A stretch of 64,000 bases of DNA from Apium graveolens (GCF_009905375.1 NC_133656.1:237544396-237608395); one strand, 5' to 3'. Shown: positions 44,647-56,580, numbered from the stretch's first letter. Notes: a model not told the origin generated them from the sequence alone. Numbers and translations: made by a program.

Positions 44647-45240
44647 TTAGGGCTGTCAATTGGTCGGATTTGGATCGGATCTTTCTTAATTCATATTCTG
44701 TTCCATTTCTTTTAATCGGATTATAGCCGGATTGTTTAAAGCATGATCCACAGTAGAATTTTCAGATTTTCGGATTGGAGTTCTGCTCCGTTATATTTAG
44801 AAAAAAGGCAGAATTAATAGTACATAATAGAAATTTTCAGTTCTGTTCGATTATTCGAAACCATTAAAAACTCAACAAATTTACGATAATTTTTTCAAGC
44901 ATATTCAAACAGGGACTTAAAAAAGATAGCCATGGAATAATTCTTCCACCCTGCTATGTTCATAATACAGTAAGAACTCCACAAATTCAATAGGAACTGT
45001 AGGGTAAGTAGATTAACCAACTTGATCTGCTTTATTTTTTGACGGAGACAATCCCCACTCCTTAAGCATTTAAGAGAATCCAGTGATAACGCAATTAGAA
45101 TCAAATTAGGCTAATGACTCGGATTATTAACTTCTCCGTAACTTATAATCTTAATACTAATAGACTGGATATTAGTAAAGCATATATGTGTGGTACACAT
45201 ATTAAACACCTATTACTACATGCATAAAAAAACATTTAAC

Positions 45241-45301
<61 letters not shown>

Positions 45302-45447
45302 GATTATTTACGGATCGGAACTTATGAAATTCATATCCTATGTATATCAGATCGGATTTTTTTCGGACCGGATTGTATTTTAAGTGATTCATATTCGTTC
45401 CATTGGCCCTCGGATCAGATCGGATATCTGATCCATTGACAACCCTA
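44647..45447. mobile_element. Inverted-repeat element with (TA)n core
   Basis: Ends TAGGGCTGTCAATTGG and CCATTGACAACCCTA are inverted repeats of a known plant hAT-like type. The arms share TCGGATTTGGATCGGAT-like and ATCAGATCGGATATC-like words. The target duplication is not clear. Minus-strand frames inside it are incidental. Confidence 0.6.
45244..45299. repeat. (TA)n microsatellite
   Basis: About 28 uninterrupted TA units inside the element at 44647-45447. Confidence 0.97.
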
Positions 45448-46271
45448 TTTATATTTAACCCATTTTTTTAAGTTTTAATTTTAATTTCTAACCGTGAGTT
45501 TGAATAGTGTATATTCTTTTAGGATTTGAATCTAACGGTTCTAATCGCTTAATTAAAAGAATAGTGTATATTCTTTTAGGATTTGAATCTAACGGTTCTA
45601 ATCGCTTAATTAAAAGGATCTGATGGTCATAAATAGGGATAATCAAACCAACAAAAAAATATATATCAAATTATATCTCATTCTGGTTATTATAGTATAA
45701 TAACTAGCTTTGCAACTCGTGCGATGCATGAATCTTCAATATATTTTTATATTATTTAAATTTATAATAAATTTCTTTTTTGATCATTACATTATTAGTA
45801 TATTAATAAAATAATAATATAAATATTTATTATTGACAGGATTCGAACATGAATCTTGGGTAGTGTATAAATAATAATATAAATATTTGATGTTGTTGAG
45901 TTCGAACCTGAGAGTTTTAGTAGTGTATAAATAATAATATAAATATTTGTTATTGGCGGGGTTCGAACCTGGGAGTTTGAGTAGTGTATACTTTTTTAGT
46001 ATTTGAATGTAACGGTCATTATCACTTAATTTAAAAAATCTGACGATCATAAATGAGGATAACCAAATTAACTAAAAAAGCCATATCAACAAAAAAAAAG
46101 ACATACTAAATTATACCGTATTCCGATTATTATAATACAACAACATTCTGGGAACCGAGAAGATACACTGATTTAAAAGGCTCATGTGGGAATGCAGTCT
46201 TATCCTTTTTTGGTATTATTTCATTGGAATGAATTTGTTCCTATACTAATGCTCCAGTGTGATGTAAGTTA
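45448..46271. repeat. Local tandem and dispersed repeats
   Basis: A roughly 60-bp unit with ATTCTTTTAGGATTTGAATCT occurs twice at 45507 and 45568, and in diverged form at 45990. Three units with GTAGTGTATAAATAATAATA and a GTTCGAACCTGGGAG-like core lie at 45855-45985. GGTTATTATAGTATAATAACTAGC (45685) and its relative at 46123 suggest a duplicated block end. The only frame here is made from the repeat. Confidence 0.65.
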
Positions 46272-46978
46272 CTCCCTCCCGGCAGTTAATATACGTTTAT
46301 CATTTACACGTATTTTAAGATTTTTATAAAATTTATTTTTATATTCCCTCCATCACTTTAATTTGTTATTAAAAAAATTGTACACGGAAATTAACAAATA
46401 TGTATAAAATAGTTAAAAAGAGAAAGATAATGGGTAGAGTGGTGGGATTCATTGATTTTTAATGTATAAAAATGAGATAGTTAGATAAAAACATTGTGAA
46501 AAGAGAGGAAAAGTGGGGAAATGCGGGCACCCATTGACTATTTTTGATAAATTTTGAAATGTAAAGAAAATGAATGAAACATCCCAAAAAGGAAACTGTA
46601 AATAAATGAAAAGGACGGAGGGAGTAATATTTTTTTAATTATTTTTTATAAATAAAAGTTTAAATATAAAATTTTTATTCAGAAAAATATTTAAAAAAGA
46701 AATTATATAAAACAATATTTATTAAAATATGTCAAAAATAATGTATAAAATTTAATAGAAAAAGAGATTAATTGCCATGGGGGTGAGACTACGAGTCACG
46801 ATCTCTTTTGGATAGTCGGTGTGGAGTGTGGACTGTCATGTGAAGCATAACTTCTCGGATAATTGTGATGTGATGTGATCGAAAAAATTTAGTTGTTCTA
46901 GTTGGAAAGTCTAATTTGGGAGAGCTCATAAATCTAAACTAACTATTTGCCGATTTTGATGATTTTTAGTTAGTTATA
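46272..46978. mobile_element. Stowaway MITE (46344-46624) inserted in another Stowaway-like end
   Basis: The inner element is flanked by TA (46342-46343, 46625-46626). Its ends are TTCCCTCCATCAC and AAGGACGGAGGGAG. The outer one begins CTCCCTCCCGGCAG after TA at 46270-46271, and its arms resume after 46626 (TTTTTAATTATTTTTTATAAA), but its right terminus is not recognisable. 46780-46978 holds nothing I can name. Confidence 0.65.
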
Positions 46979-48058
46979 CTGGTTTAAAATCCGTGCGATG
47001 CATGGATTATATATATATATATTTTATATTTTTTTATATTTTTTTTTAAAAAATATATTGAATTTAATTCTTAATTTTGTTTATTTAATAATTTAAATAA
47101 TATGATTTCATGATAATTGTATTAGCACATTTAAACTTATTTAAAATAATAGTGTTGGTAGGGAAAATATTACTAAAAGAAATTATTATTTTATTGAGGG
47201 TAAAAATATAATGTCTTTATTATGTTGGAACCTTAAAAAAATATTATTTTAGCATGTTGATTACTTAATCGATTAACTATAACTCTATAAAAGATATTTG
47301 AAAAAGACAATATTACTGATTGAACGATATAGTTTTATTGATAATTTTATGTGTATTTTAAAAAAATAATATTTGTGTTTCAGTTAAGATTTGATTTTTT
47401 AGTTCATATCAATAGGATATGAATTATACTTAGTGTAATATTAATTTGATTTATCTTAGATCAGTGGTTTACACTATTTAATTTTAGCCCAATGCCCAGT
47501 ACACCGACTAAATCAAACTAATTATTTTTAGTTTATTTTTAATTATTTTTTAAAATATGGATCAATAAGATAATTTTGTTTTAGATTGAATAATTAGTAT
47601 ATAAGATTTTATTTTTGTTGATCGAATTGTATATTATTTTGTTTATCCAAGTTTATTAATATTATTTTTTAGGGGGATTGACAGTATTGTTATTTTATCT
47701 TAACCCGAGTCACATTATATATCAACTAAATCTTAAAAATTATATTTAGTCTGCTTAAATTTATTTTAGCCCGAAGTAATAAAATAAAATAATATAAAAC
47801 TCTATATGAATTAAAATTTAAATTGGTAGAAGAAGTTGAATTTAATATAAATTATAATGATATAGAGTTCGATATAAAATAGAATTGAAATTGGTAAAAC
47901 AATTGAGGAAGTTGACTTTAATATCAATTAGAATTGGAATTGATCGATCTAGTAATTAGAATTAAATAATCAAATAAGGGTAATTAAGTAATTTCAGCAA
48001 GTATTAACTGACCAACTACCAAATTTTTAATATTTCGTATATTATAATATAGTATAGA
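46979..48058 (-). mobile_element. Helitron-like element, non-autonomous
   Basis: On the minus strand the 5' end reads TCTATACTATATTATAATAT directly after an A, the usual plant Helitron start. The 3' end has a stem AATCC...GGATT (46988-47008), nine bases before CCAG (consensus CTRR), then T. About 1.08 kb with no Rep/helicase frame. The 3' terminal base pattern departs from CTRR at one position. Confidence 0.6.
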
Positions 48059-48126
48059 TATATAGTACATTTTCTGTTCTTTAATTTTCAAAGACAAGAT
48101 GATGCGTTGTAAACTGGGAAGGACTA

Positions 48127-48557
48127 AGAGTGTAAATGAGCCAAATTATTCGTGAGCTATTCGAGTTTAGCTCGAAAAAAAATTTAATTTGCCTCGAAGA
48201 TAATCAAGCCGAGCTCGAGTTTCAAATTACTCGGCTCGTAAGGTTCACGAGCCTTATCGAGGCTTTATTATTTTTTATTTTTTTTATTATAAATATTTTT
48301 TGTATAAATATTTAATATTATTTATTTATTTGTTATTTTTTATCGAGTCGAACCGATCATATTCCGTTTTTTTGTTAATATTTAGTGAATTAATTCGATC
48401 TTTCAAGCCGAACTCGAGCCTACCGAACTTTTTACAAGTCGAGCTTCGAACTTAAAATTAAAAGCTCGGTCGAGCTCGAGTTCAAGTCCAAACTATTTTA
48501 ATCGAGTTCGAGCCGAGCCTGGCAGTATTCAACTCGGCTCGGATCGATTATACCACC
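48127..48557. mobile_element. Inverted-repeat element with 11-bp flanking repeat
   Basis: GGGAAGGACTA at 48116-48126 is repeated at 48558-48568. The ends AGAGTGTAAATGAGCC and GGCTCGGATCGATTATACCACC are imperfect inverted repeats, and the interior is full of GAGCTCGAG / CTCGAGC words. Probably hAT-like; the extra bases of the flank beyond 8 could be chance or part of the end. Confidence 0.65.
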
Positions 48558-48612
48558 GGGAAGGACTATGATAAGGAATTTTATTCAGCAAATCCTTAAT
48601 GATAAGCCCTTT

Positions 48613-48760
48613 TCTAAATACACCCGATTTCATTATTACATATGCAACGGCGTATGATGTGCTAAAATCCTTTGATTACACCCTAGTAGATTTTAGCACA
48701 TCATAAGCTATGTGGAAGAAAAGTATTGCATATATAATAATAAAATATGGTGTATTTAGA
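48613..48760. repeat. Foldback MITE, 148 bp
   Basis: The outer arms TCTAAATACACC and GGTGTATTTAGA are perfectly complementary. The inner arms GATGTGCTAAAATC (48656-48669) and GATTTTAGCACATC (48689-48702) are also perfectly complementary. Nearly the whole unit can form one long hairpin. Confidence 0.75.
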
Positions 48761-48864
48761 TAGATTTTCATCTGTTTGAGTTGGTAGTATTGAATTTTAT
48801 CATTTGCTTGATTTAGTTTCTAAATCGTAAATTATTTTGATATAAGAATGTAATTTTTTGCTTG

Positions 48865-49293
48865 TGCGGCTTTGGGTATAATGCTGTCAATGATGACTAC
48901 AAGGTTCTAAGCATTTTTCGTCCTGAAGGTCATACGTTGGCGGAATCCGAGGTCATAGTGTACTGCTCAAAAACTAATGCATGGAGATGGCTTCAAAATA
49001 TTCCTAGTCACTTCCAGTTCATTGGAGTATATGGAATATTCGTAAGTGGAGATGTGTACTGGATTACAATTAAGACTCTGGATTTAGGAAGCTGCTTATC
49101 ATTGTCACTATCAGTTCTTGCTTTTGATCTTGGAATTGAAACTTATAGAGAGGTTCCAATGCCTGAAGTTAAGTATTGTAATGTTGATGCTTGGTATAGT
49201 TTATATTTGCAGATTCCCTCTGCATTCGAACAATCAAAAGTAATGAGATCTGTTGAGTCTACTAGGCCTGTTAGACCTGTCAAAGGGATTTAA
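48865..49293 (+). pseudogene. F-box family fragment, FBA domain only
   Basis: Begins abruptly with CGFGYNAVNDDYKVLSI, equivalent to the middle of the F-box paralogues at 57644 and 59696. It continues through VIVYCSKTNAWRWLQNIPSHFQFIGVYG, DVYWITIKTL and SVLAFDLGIETYREVPMPE, then diverges and stops at 49291. The F-box itself, exon 1 and the C-terminal third are absent. No start codon is in frame at the homologous beginning. A copia element lies 28 bp downstream. Confidence 0.85.
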
Positions 49294-49325
49294 ATTAGTG
49301 CTATGACTCTTGAGAAGGTTGCAAC

Positions 49326-49640
49326 TAAAAACGAAGATAAACTAAGGTATAGTAGCTTGTCTAGTCAACAGGAATGACAGTCTGGCATATTGGAATGAGT
49401 CTAGTTAACTTTTCTGTTAGATCTTTTATACTGAGTGTGCTCATTTAAAATAACTAACTAATTCATCTTACTTGCATTTCATCTCTCTCTGTATCTCTCA
49501 CTATGAGAGATCTCTGTTCTCTGATCTCTATGGTTTAGATCTCAGTGTAAAGTTTCTCTTGTTCTTGAGTATTATAAGTGAGTGAATGATCATTAACATC
49601 TTTGTCTTTGCATCTCTCTGTTAAATTCTGTAATGTGACA
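49326..49640 (+). repeat. Copia-3 5' LTR
   Basis: 315 bp, ending AATGTGACA. It is shorter than the 337-bp 3' LTR because of losses near its start and around 49395. Confidence 0.85.
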
Positions 49641-49652
49641 TGGTATCAGAGC
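49641..49652 (+). other. Copia-3 primer-binding site
   Basis: TGGTATCAGAGC directly at the end of the 5' LTR, complementary to initiator tRNA-Met. Confidence 0.9.
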
Positions 49653-49876
49653 GATGTCGATCTTCATCGCTGTCTAACGGATTGATTTGTACTATTTTTT
49701 ACTTAATCTAAATGTTTCTCGTCCTTAATTGTTCATCACTGTTCTCATCGTCTTCATCACTGGTTCTTGTGAAATACTTCAATTGCTCAGATCTACTGCG
49801 TGTTTGTACGCGTCTCTTTGGTGGTGATTTCAATGTTTAATGCCTAGACAGACATACTTCTCCGTCTAGTAGATCT

Positions 49877-50787
49877 ATGGCAAATCAAACTACAAACACA
49901 TCATCTGCAAGTGAAGCAACAACGATTGATGCATTTCATCCTTATTTTCTGCAAAGTTCTGATAATCCATGCATTGCACTTGTTACTCAAACCCTGACGG
50001 CTCAAAACTATCAACAGTGGAGCAGATCTATCAAATTAGCACTATCCGCTAAGAACAAAGTCGGTATTGATTGATGGTACACTCTCTCAACCACTTACTA
50101 TCTCATATCTTCATCCTTTTTGGCATAGATGCAATGATATGGTATTGTCCTGACTTCTCAATTCTATGTCCCGTGAAATTAGGGATAGTGTTGTTTACTT
50201 TAGCACTGCTAGAGAAATCTGGGAGGATTTAATTGTTCGATTCTCTCAAGTAAATGTTCCACGAATATTTCAACTCAAAAAAGAGCTTACAGCTCTTCAT
50301 CAAGGATCTATGTCAATCACTGCCTATTTCACTAGAATGTTAACACTGACTGATGAATTGAATGCTTTGGCTCCTATTCTAAAGTGTGTGTGTGTGTGTG
50401 CACAGAATACCTGTACATGTGGAGTCAGTGCTAAACTTGCTGCGTATGAATAGATTAACAGCATAAGTCAGTTCTTAATGGGACTTAATGAAGTCTATAC
50501 TGGAATTATGGGACAAATGCTCATGATGAAGTCTTTGCCAACTCTGAGTCAGGCATACTCTTTGTTACTGTAAGAGGAAAATCAACGTGCTACTCTAGTC
50601 CACAGTGTCAGAAAATGTGTCTATGAATGTCAAATTTTCTGCAAATAAGCCAAAGCAGGCTCCTTATACTAAGAAGAATGATGCAGCTGAGGTATGTGAG
50701 TATTCTCACAACTCTGGGCACAGTCAAGAGGAGTATTTTTTTCTTCATAGCTATCCAGATTGGCATCAACTTCATGGAAAATAAAAA
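49877..50787 (+). pseudogene. Copia-3 gag
   Basis: MANQTTNTSSASEATTIDAF opens a gag with LTAQNYQQWSRSIKLALSAKNK, then a frame break at 50070-50160. It resumes as REIRDSVVYFSTAREIWEDL / RFSQVNVPRIFQLKKELTAL. A (TG)n run at 50385-50400 encodes CVCV. Further stops follow at 50451 and beyond, with the CCHC region degraded (VCEYSHNSGHSQEEYF-like). Confidence 0.85.
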
Positions 50788-52270
50788 ATGAGAACAGGTG
50801 TTTCTGGTGCAGTCAAGAAGGTTGCACAAGTGTCAACTAATGTGCCTGATCGATCTCCTGCCGAGGACACTCTTCCAGAGGTGTTCTCTGCGGCTCAATG
50901 TGAACAACTAACTCGAATGATACCAAATAACATGAAGACCATGAGCAACTGGTCTGCTGGATCACAACTTTCAGATAATGTTCATTGTGTCTCATCTTCT
51001 CACAATGCATACACTGTGCATAACAATTCTCATATCACTTGGATTTTGGATTCTGGAGCTACGGATCATATTGTTTCTGATTTACATCTAATGCATAATG
51101 CAACAAGTCTGAATTCACTTATGCATTTACCAACTGGTTCAGCATCCCCCATAGCTCACATTGGTACTGTGAGATTAACTACAAATATTGTCTTGAATGA
51201 GGTGTTGTGTGTTCCCTCTTCTCACTGCAATCTTATCTCTATATCTAAGTTGACAGCAGATTCTTCAGCTTCTGTTATTTTCTCCAAAAATCATTGTATA
51301 TTACAGGACCATTCCTAGAAGCAGATGGTCGAGATTGGTAAATTGAATGCTGGTTTAAATACCTATGGTGCTTCTACTGTGTTTCAAATGCTCCTCAGTG
51401 TATTAGGGTGTCTACTCAACCTTCTCTTGAAGCTCAAATATGGCATGACAGACTGGGACATCCACCTGCAACTATCCTAAACAAGTTATCTGTTATTACA
51501 AATGAAGTGTCCACCTCTATATTTAGCACTTGTGATGTGTGTCTTAGAGCTAAGCAACAAAGACTACCTTTTTCTCAGTTTTCTAGTACGAGTTATGATT
51601 TGTTTGAGCTAATCCATTGTGATATGTGGGGTCCCTACAGAAAACTTACACATGGAAAATGTAATCAATTTCTCACCATTGTGGAAGAATTTTCTAAATG
51701 TACTTGGGTTTACTTGATACCTGATAAAACACAGTACATGGTCTAGTTCAGAATTTTATTCATCTAATTCATAGACAATTTGGTGCCAATATCAAGACTG
51801 TTGGGTCGAATAATGGTACAAAATTTACAAATCATACTCTTCAAGAGTTTTTCAATTCTGTTGGCATTGTTCATCAGACATCTTGCTCTCACACACCCCA
51901 ACAAAATGTTGGGTAGAGAGGAAACACCAGCATATTCTTAGTATGGCCAGAGCATTGGTGCTCTAGGCAAATATCCCTAAATCATTGTGGGGTGACTGTC
52001 TTTTAACTGTTGTACACCTTATCAATCTCTTTCAGTTCAACAGCTTCAGTTTAAGTCTTCTTATAAAATTCTATATAAGAAGGTTCCAGACTACAGTCAG
52101 TTAAGAGTGTTTGACTGCTTGTGTTATATTGCTGATGTGTTTAGTCCTCCAGATAAGTTAATTCCAAGGGGTATCAGGTGCATTTTTCTAGGGTACCCTT
52201 TTGGCAAAAAGGGCTACAGGGTAATGGATTTGCACACTAGGAAGTGATACCTTTCTCGAGATGTTATATT
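50788..52270 (+). pseudogene. Copia-3 protease and integrase
   Basis: Protease: WILDSGATDHIVSD at about 51040-51080, with the triad intact, in the frame 50788-51318. GAG-pre-integrase: IWHDRLGHPPATILNKL and CDVCLRAKQQRLPFS in 51408-51746, followed by HCDMWGP with the first catalytic Asp. After the stop at 51744 the core continues out of frame: the second Asp motif reads SNNGTKFTN, so the catalytic Asp is Asn. The QQNVG region is followed by a stop at 51916. Non-functional. Confidence 0.85.
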
Positions 52271-52274
52271 CATT

Positions 52275-54125
52275 GTGAATGTCTTTCCTTTTGATACCCT
52301 TTCTCATACCACTGATACAGCTTGTTTGTTTCCTGCTACTGGTTTGCTCAATGAAGCTCCTACTGATCCTCCTTCAATAACAGCGTCTGTTGATCAATCT
52401 TTTATAGCTGAGATACCATCTTCTGAGGTTGAGTCCATCAGTGCTAGTTCAGACAATAACCCTTCTGTTGACCTGTCTCACTTCAAACAGGTTCGACCAA
52501 CTCGTACTAAGCATATCCCGTCCAAATTCAAGGACTTTACTGGTTTACCTAATATCACTGGAACTTCCACCAGTCATATGTGTGTAAACCCGTTGTCGAA
52601 TCACTTGTCTTACCATGTTTTTAGTTCTTCACATGTTAAGTTCTTAGCCAATATTACTAAGGTCGCCACTCCTTATACTTACAAACAAGCAGTTGTTCAT
52701 AAACCCCGGTCTGAGGCTATTTGTGCTGAGATTAATGCCTTAGAATCAAATCAAACACGGGACATCGTTCCTAAACCTGCTGGTAAAAACATAGTTGACT
52801 GTAAATGGCTTTTCAATATTAAGTATACTCCTGATGGTAATATAGACAAATACAAGGCACGTCTTGTTGCCAAAGGGTTTACTCCGACAATTGGTGTTGA
52901 TTATTTTGAGACATATGCACCAGTTGCCAAGATGACAACTGTTCGGGTTGTTCTAGCCTTAACAGCAAAATTTAACTGGTTTATTTATCAAATGGATGTT
53001 AATAACACATTTTTGCACGGGGTTTTAGCTGAAGAAATCTACATGAAGCTTCCACATGGATTTCAATTCCTTTCTTCATCAAATGTTCAATTCCCTTCTG
53101 GTCAGGAATTTGTTTGCAGGCTTAAGAAATCAATCTACCGCTTGAAGCAAGCTCCTCGTGTGTGGAATGATAAACTAGTTGCTTCTTTGGTTAAGTTTGG
53201 CTTCACCCAAGTGACCTGTGATCACAGCCTCTTCACTCTTAAACAGAATGCTGACGTTGTAGTTGTCATTGTTTACGTTGATGACATTTTAATCACTAAT
53301 AACTCCTCAAATTTGATTACTCAGGTTAAAAACTTCTTGCACTCTCAGTTTAAAATCAAAGATTTCGATCCCATGAAATATTTTATTGGGCTTGAACTAG
53401 CTCGCTCTTCTTTGGGTCTCTTTCTCAATCAACGAACGTATGCTCTGGACATTCTTAATGATACATGCATGTTGGCTGTAAAGCATTCACTTGTTCCAAT
53501 AGAACAAAATCACAAACTGGTTGATAATCAATCAGAGCTATTAGCAGATGCTGATGTTACAGTTTACAGATGTCTGGTAGGACGTTTACTATATTTGACT
53601 ATAACTCGTCTAGATCTTTCCTATGGCGTTCATGTTTTGTCTCAATTCATTTCTACTCCTCGTATGGATCATCTTAATGTTGCTTATAAGATGGTCAAGT
53701 ATTTCAAAGGAACAATTGGTCAGGGTCTGTTCTTTCCTAGTGATTCTTCTCACAACATTCAGTGACTCGGATTGGGGTGGTTGTGCTGAATCTCGACGTT
53801 CCTTGACTGGATATTGTGTTATGCTTGGTGGTTCTCTTATTTCATGGAAATGTAAGAAACAAACAACAGTGTCTCGTTCTTCTGCTGAAGCAGAATATCG
53901 TTCCATGGCTGATACCACCTGTGAAATTATGTGGTTGGTTTCCTTACTTCAGTCTCTCTGTTCTCCTACTCCATTACATGTTCCTCTTCACTGTGACATT
54001 AGTCCAGCTCTCCACATAGCTTCAAACCCCGTGTTTTACGAGCGGACAAAACACATTGAGATTGATTATCACTTGGTCCATGATAAATTGAAATCTTGCC
54101 TTATAGCTCCTTTGCATATTACTAC
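52275..54125 (+). pseudogene. Copia-3 reverse transcriptase and RNase H
   Basis: The frame 52275-53765 carries the RT: CKWLFNIKYTPDGNIDKYKA, YFETYAPVAKMTTVR, QMDVNNTFLHG, YRLKQAPRVW and the YVDD box (VIVYVDDILITNN). A frameshift at about 53760 leads into 53764-54125 with RNase H motifs SDWGGCAESRRSLTGY, SSAEAEYRSMA and TKHIEIDYHLVHDK. The end (SAAQPADLFTKALSSSQL) resumes at 54887-54963, beyond the TRIM insertion. Confidence 0.9.
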
Positions 54126-54886
54126 TGTTGGGCTTTGCTAAGCAAGCCTAACTCCGCATTAGTATGATATTGTCCGCTATGGCCCGAGCCCGCACATATT
54201 TGTTTTTGGGCACCTCCCAAAAGCCCTCATACTAATGGAATTTATCTAGCTGCTTGTATTCTAGCAAACTGCCCTTCACACAAATGATGTGGGACAACTC
54301 CTAACAATCTCCCCCTTCACACATAGGGGCCATACTGGAAGGACCACCTGCCTTTTCCTTGAGCTCATACTGGGTAGCCCATCTGCCTCCTCATAGGTCC
54401 ATTATGGAGCCTCTTCCTTAAGCCCATACTGGGTAGCCCATCTGCCTCCTCCTAGGTCCATTATGGAGCCTCTTCCTTGAGCCCATACTGGGTAGCCCAT
54501 CTGCCTCCTCCTAGGTCCATTATAGAGCCCACGTGAGATTGTTATGCACCGTTATAACCTAAAACTCTGATACCAGTTGTTGGGCTTTGCTAAGCAAGCA
54601 TAACTCCGCTCTAGTATGATATTGTCCGTTATGGGCCGAGTCCGCACGAATTTATTTTTGGACACCTCCCAAAAGGCCTCATACTAATGGAGTTATCTAA
54701 CTGTTTATATTCTAGCAAACTGCCCTTCCCACAAACGATGTGGGACAACTCCTAACAATCTCCCCCTTCACACATCGGGCCCGACACCTGTCGATTCTGC
54801 CTCCTGATTGTGTGATTTGGCTCCCCCTCTGCTTATATTCACACCTGTCGATTCTGCCTCCTGATGATGTGGGACAACTCCTAACA
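54126..54886 (-). mobile_element. TRIM (terminal-repeat retrotransposon in miniature)
   Basis: Two direct repeats of about 180 bp, 54126-54306 and 54578-54757 (TGTTGGGCTTTGC...CTCCTAACA), flank 271 bp without coding capacity. On the minus strand a TGGTATCAGAG primer site (54565-54576) lies next to the repeat at 54578, and a GGGGGAGAT polypurine tract lies next to the other. After 54757 a partial internal segment and a 25-bp piece of a third terminal repeat (to 54886) follow. ACTAC/ACTAG flanks suggest a target duplication. It interrupts the RNase H of Copia-3. Confidence 0.85.
54310..54535. repeat. Short tandem repeat inside the TRIM
   Basis: Three units of about 64 bp, each with CCATACTGGGTAGCCCATCTG and TCCATTATGGAGCC, at about 54360-54530. 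Confidence 0.85.
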
Positions 54887-55003
54887 ACTAGCGCTGCTCA
54901 ACCAGCTGATCTGTTCACTAAGGCTTTGTCTTCATCTCAATTGTTGTTTTACTGTCCAAGTTAGGAGTTACTAATTTGTTTGCCTCTCCTAACTTGAGGG
55001 GGA

Positions 55004-55340
55004 TGTTAACACTACTACTACTGATGTATCTCCTGAGATGACAGTCAACTCTAGTCAACAGGAATGACAGTATGGCACATTGGAATGACAAGCTGGTAGT
55101 CTAGTTAACTTTTCTGTTAGATCTTTTATACTGAGTGTGCTTCTTCAGAGTAACTAACTAATTCATTTTACTTGCATTTCATCTCTCTCTGTATCTCTCA
55201 CTATGAGAGATCTCTGTTCTATGATCTCTTTGGTTTAGATCTCAGTGTAAAGTTTCTCTTGCTCTTGAGTATTATAAGTCAGTGAATGATCATTAATATC
55301 TTTGTCTTTGCATCTCTCTGTTGAATTCTGTACTGTGACA
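55004..55340 (+). repeat. Copia-3 3' LTR
   Basis: 337 bp, TGTTAACACTAC...CTGTGACA, followed by the target duplication GCAAC. Confidence 0.9.
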
Positions 55341-55345
55341 GCAAC

Positions 55346-56521
55346 CTTAAACAAAACTGTTCCAGGCCTGGATTCGACGTGATAGGGTGGAAAGAAGAAT
55401 GATGAGATCATGGTGAACTGTACTTCTCGTTCTTTTCAAACTAAGTTTGCAGTTTGTGGTTCGTATTCGCGTCATATGGCCTTTACTACTTGTGTTTTGT
55501 TGCCTGAAATGTGAAATGATGGGATTAACTTGGCATAAACCTGTAATTAGAAGGATTGCTGTATAATTCGATTGTCTCGACGCTATCACTCTTTTGTATG
55601 GAGGAGACAATGTGGCGAAAAAGAAGAACGATGAATTTTCGTATCTTAACAAGAATATGAAACTTTTGATAAACTAATATGCTTATGTACTTTTTCTCTC
55701 TTTTGGTTATGCTAGCAATGCTTTTGTGTTTATGTGACTCTGTTAGTGTGGTAATAATGTTTTCGAAAATCGGATCGACTCGGGGACGTCTCCAAAATCC
55801 GAATAATAGGCAGATTTTCGAGTCCTCATTTATCTTCGATTTTTAAGTACTCATCCGAGTCCTCGTCGATTTTACCTCTAATTTCTAAGTACTTATTTGA
55901 GTACTCGTCCGACCTGACATTTTTAGAACGTCGGGTAATAGACTTACTGTAATGTTTGTTTTCTTAGACAAAAGTCCAATTATGATAATTAATTTTGTTA
56001 AAACACTGTTAGTTATGGTGATAAACAATAAAATATATGATTAAGTTCATTAATATTTTAATATTATATTATTTTAAGAAAAAATAATATTTTTAAAAAC
56101 GTATGCTAATAAACACGTCAAAATAACATTACATAGTCAAATATAATAAATTTCTATAATCTTAACAATAAATTCCTAACCTAATAACCAAAAATTTTAT
56201 TCTTTTAATTCTTCCATCTCTTTTAATTTGTCATTTCTCATTTTATATAGTTAAATTGACCAAATTTAACCGGATCATTAAAAAAAACACGACTTTACGA
56301 TTTTATTATCCGCAAAATTGTATTTCCAAACCCAAGCTTGTCATGGACGCCATGTACATGTAATTCAAAATAAATCAGTTACTTTATGGATTTTCTATAC
56401 AGCGAAGATATGTAAAATTCAAAATAATTTAAAAATCCCGTACAATAAGCACTGTTAAAACGGTACGATAAGGTTTGTTTATAATCAAACTTACAACAAA
56501 CGCAAACTAAGAAGAAGAAAA
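55346..56521. other. Intergenic stretch upstream of the F-box locus
   Basis: 55346-55740 is the continuation of the site where Copia-3 inserted. 55770-55930 has repeated GAGTCCTC / GAGTACTCGTCCGA words. 56040-56520 is AT-rich and would contain the promoter of the F-box locus, but no clear element can be named. No gene seen. Confidence 0.5.
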
Positions 56522-56580
56522 ATGATGTCCAAGATTATTTCTTGTCATTCTGACGCCAATACGTCGTCGTACGCTTCCAG
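56522..56580 (+). CDS. F-box locus, exon 1
   Basis: Nineteen codons plus two bases: ATGATGTCCAAG start (MMSKIISCHSDANTSSYAS), ending TTCCAG/GTTCC. It joins in phase 2 to the acceptor at 57643/57644 to read ...SSGGPQSQMPKV. It can equally join to the acceptor at 59695/59696 (SSEGPQSQMHKV). The same exon is present upstream of F-box gene 1 and, orphaned, at 5671 and 11651. The N-terminal extension has no recognised domain. A start at ATG 57663 in the next exon would also give a full F-box. Confidence 0.7.

Larger units (their letters stand above)
49326..55340 (+). mobile_element. Ty1/copia LTR retrotransposon (Copia-3), nested TRIM inside
   Basis: 5' LTR 49326-49640, 3' LTR 55004-55340, with a perfect 5-bp target duplication GCAAC (49321-49325, 55341-55345). 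TGGTATCAGAGC at 49641-49652 abuts the 5' LTR, and TTGAGGGGGA precedes the 3' LTR. The first 45 bases of the 5' LTR have diverged from the 3' LTR and no longer begin TGTTA. Gag and pol are broken, and a TRIM interrupts the end of RNase H. Confidence 0.92.

Noticed and set aside
45684..45745. A third Helitron end (CTAG with ATGCATCGCACGAG on the minus strand)
   Set aside because: The stem is weak and no matching 5' end was found within the neighbouring sequence.
45787..46050. 87-codon minus-strand frame with YLYYYLYTT repeats
   Set aside because: Translation of a local tandem repeat.
54740..54964. 74-codon plus-strand frame
   Set aside because: It is TRIM sequence running into the last RNase H codons of Copia-3; not an independent gene.
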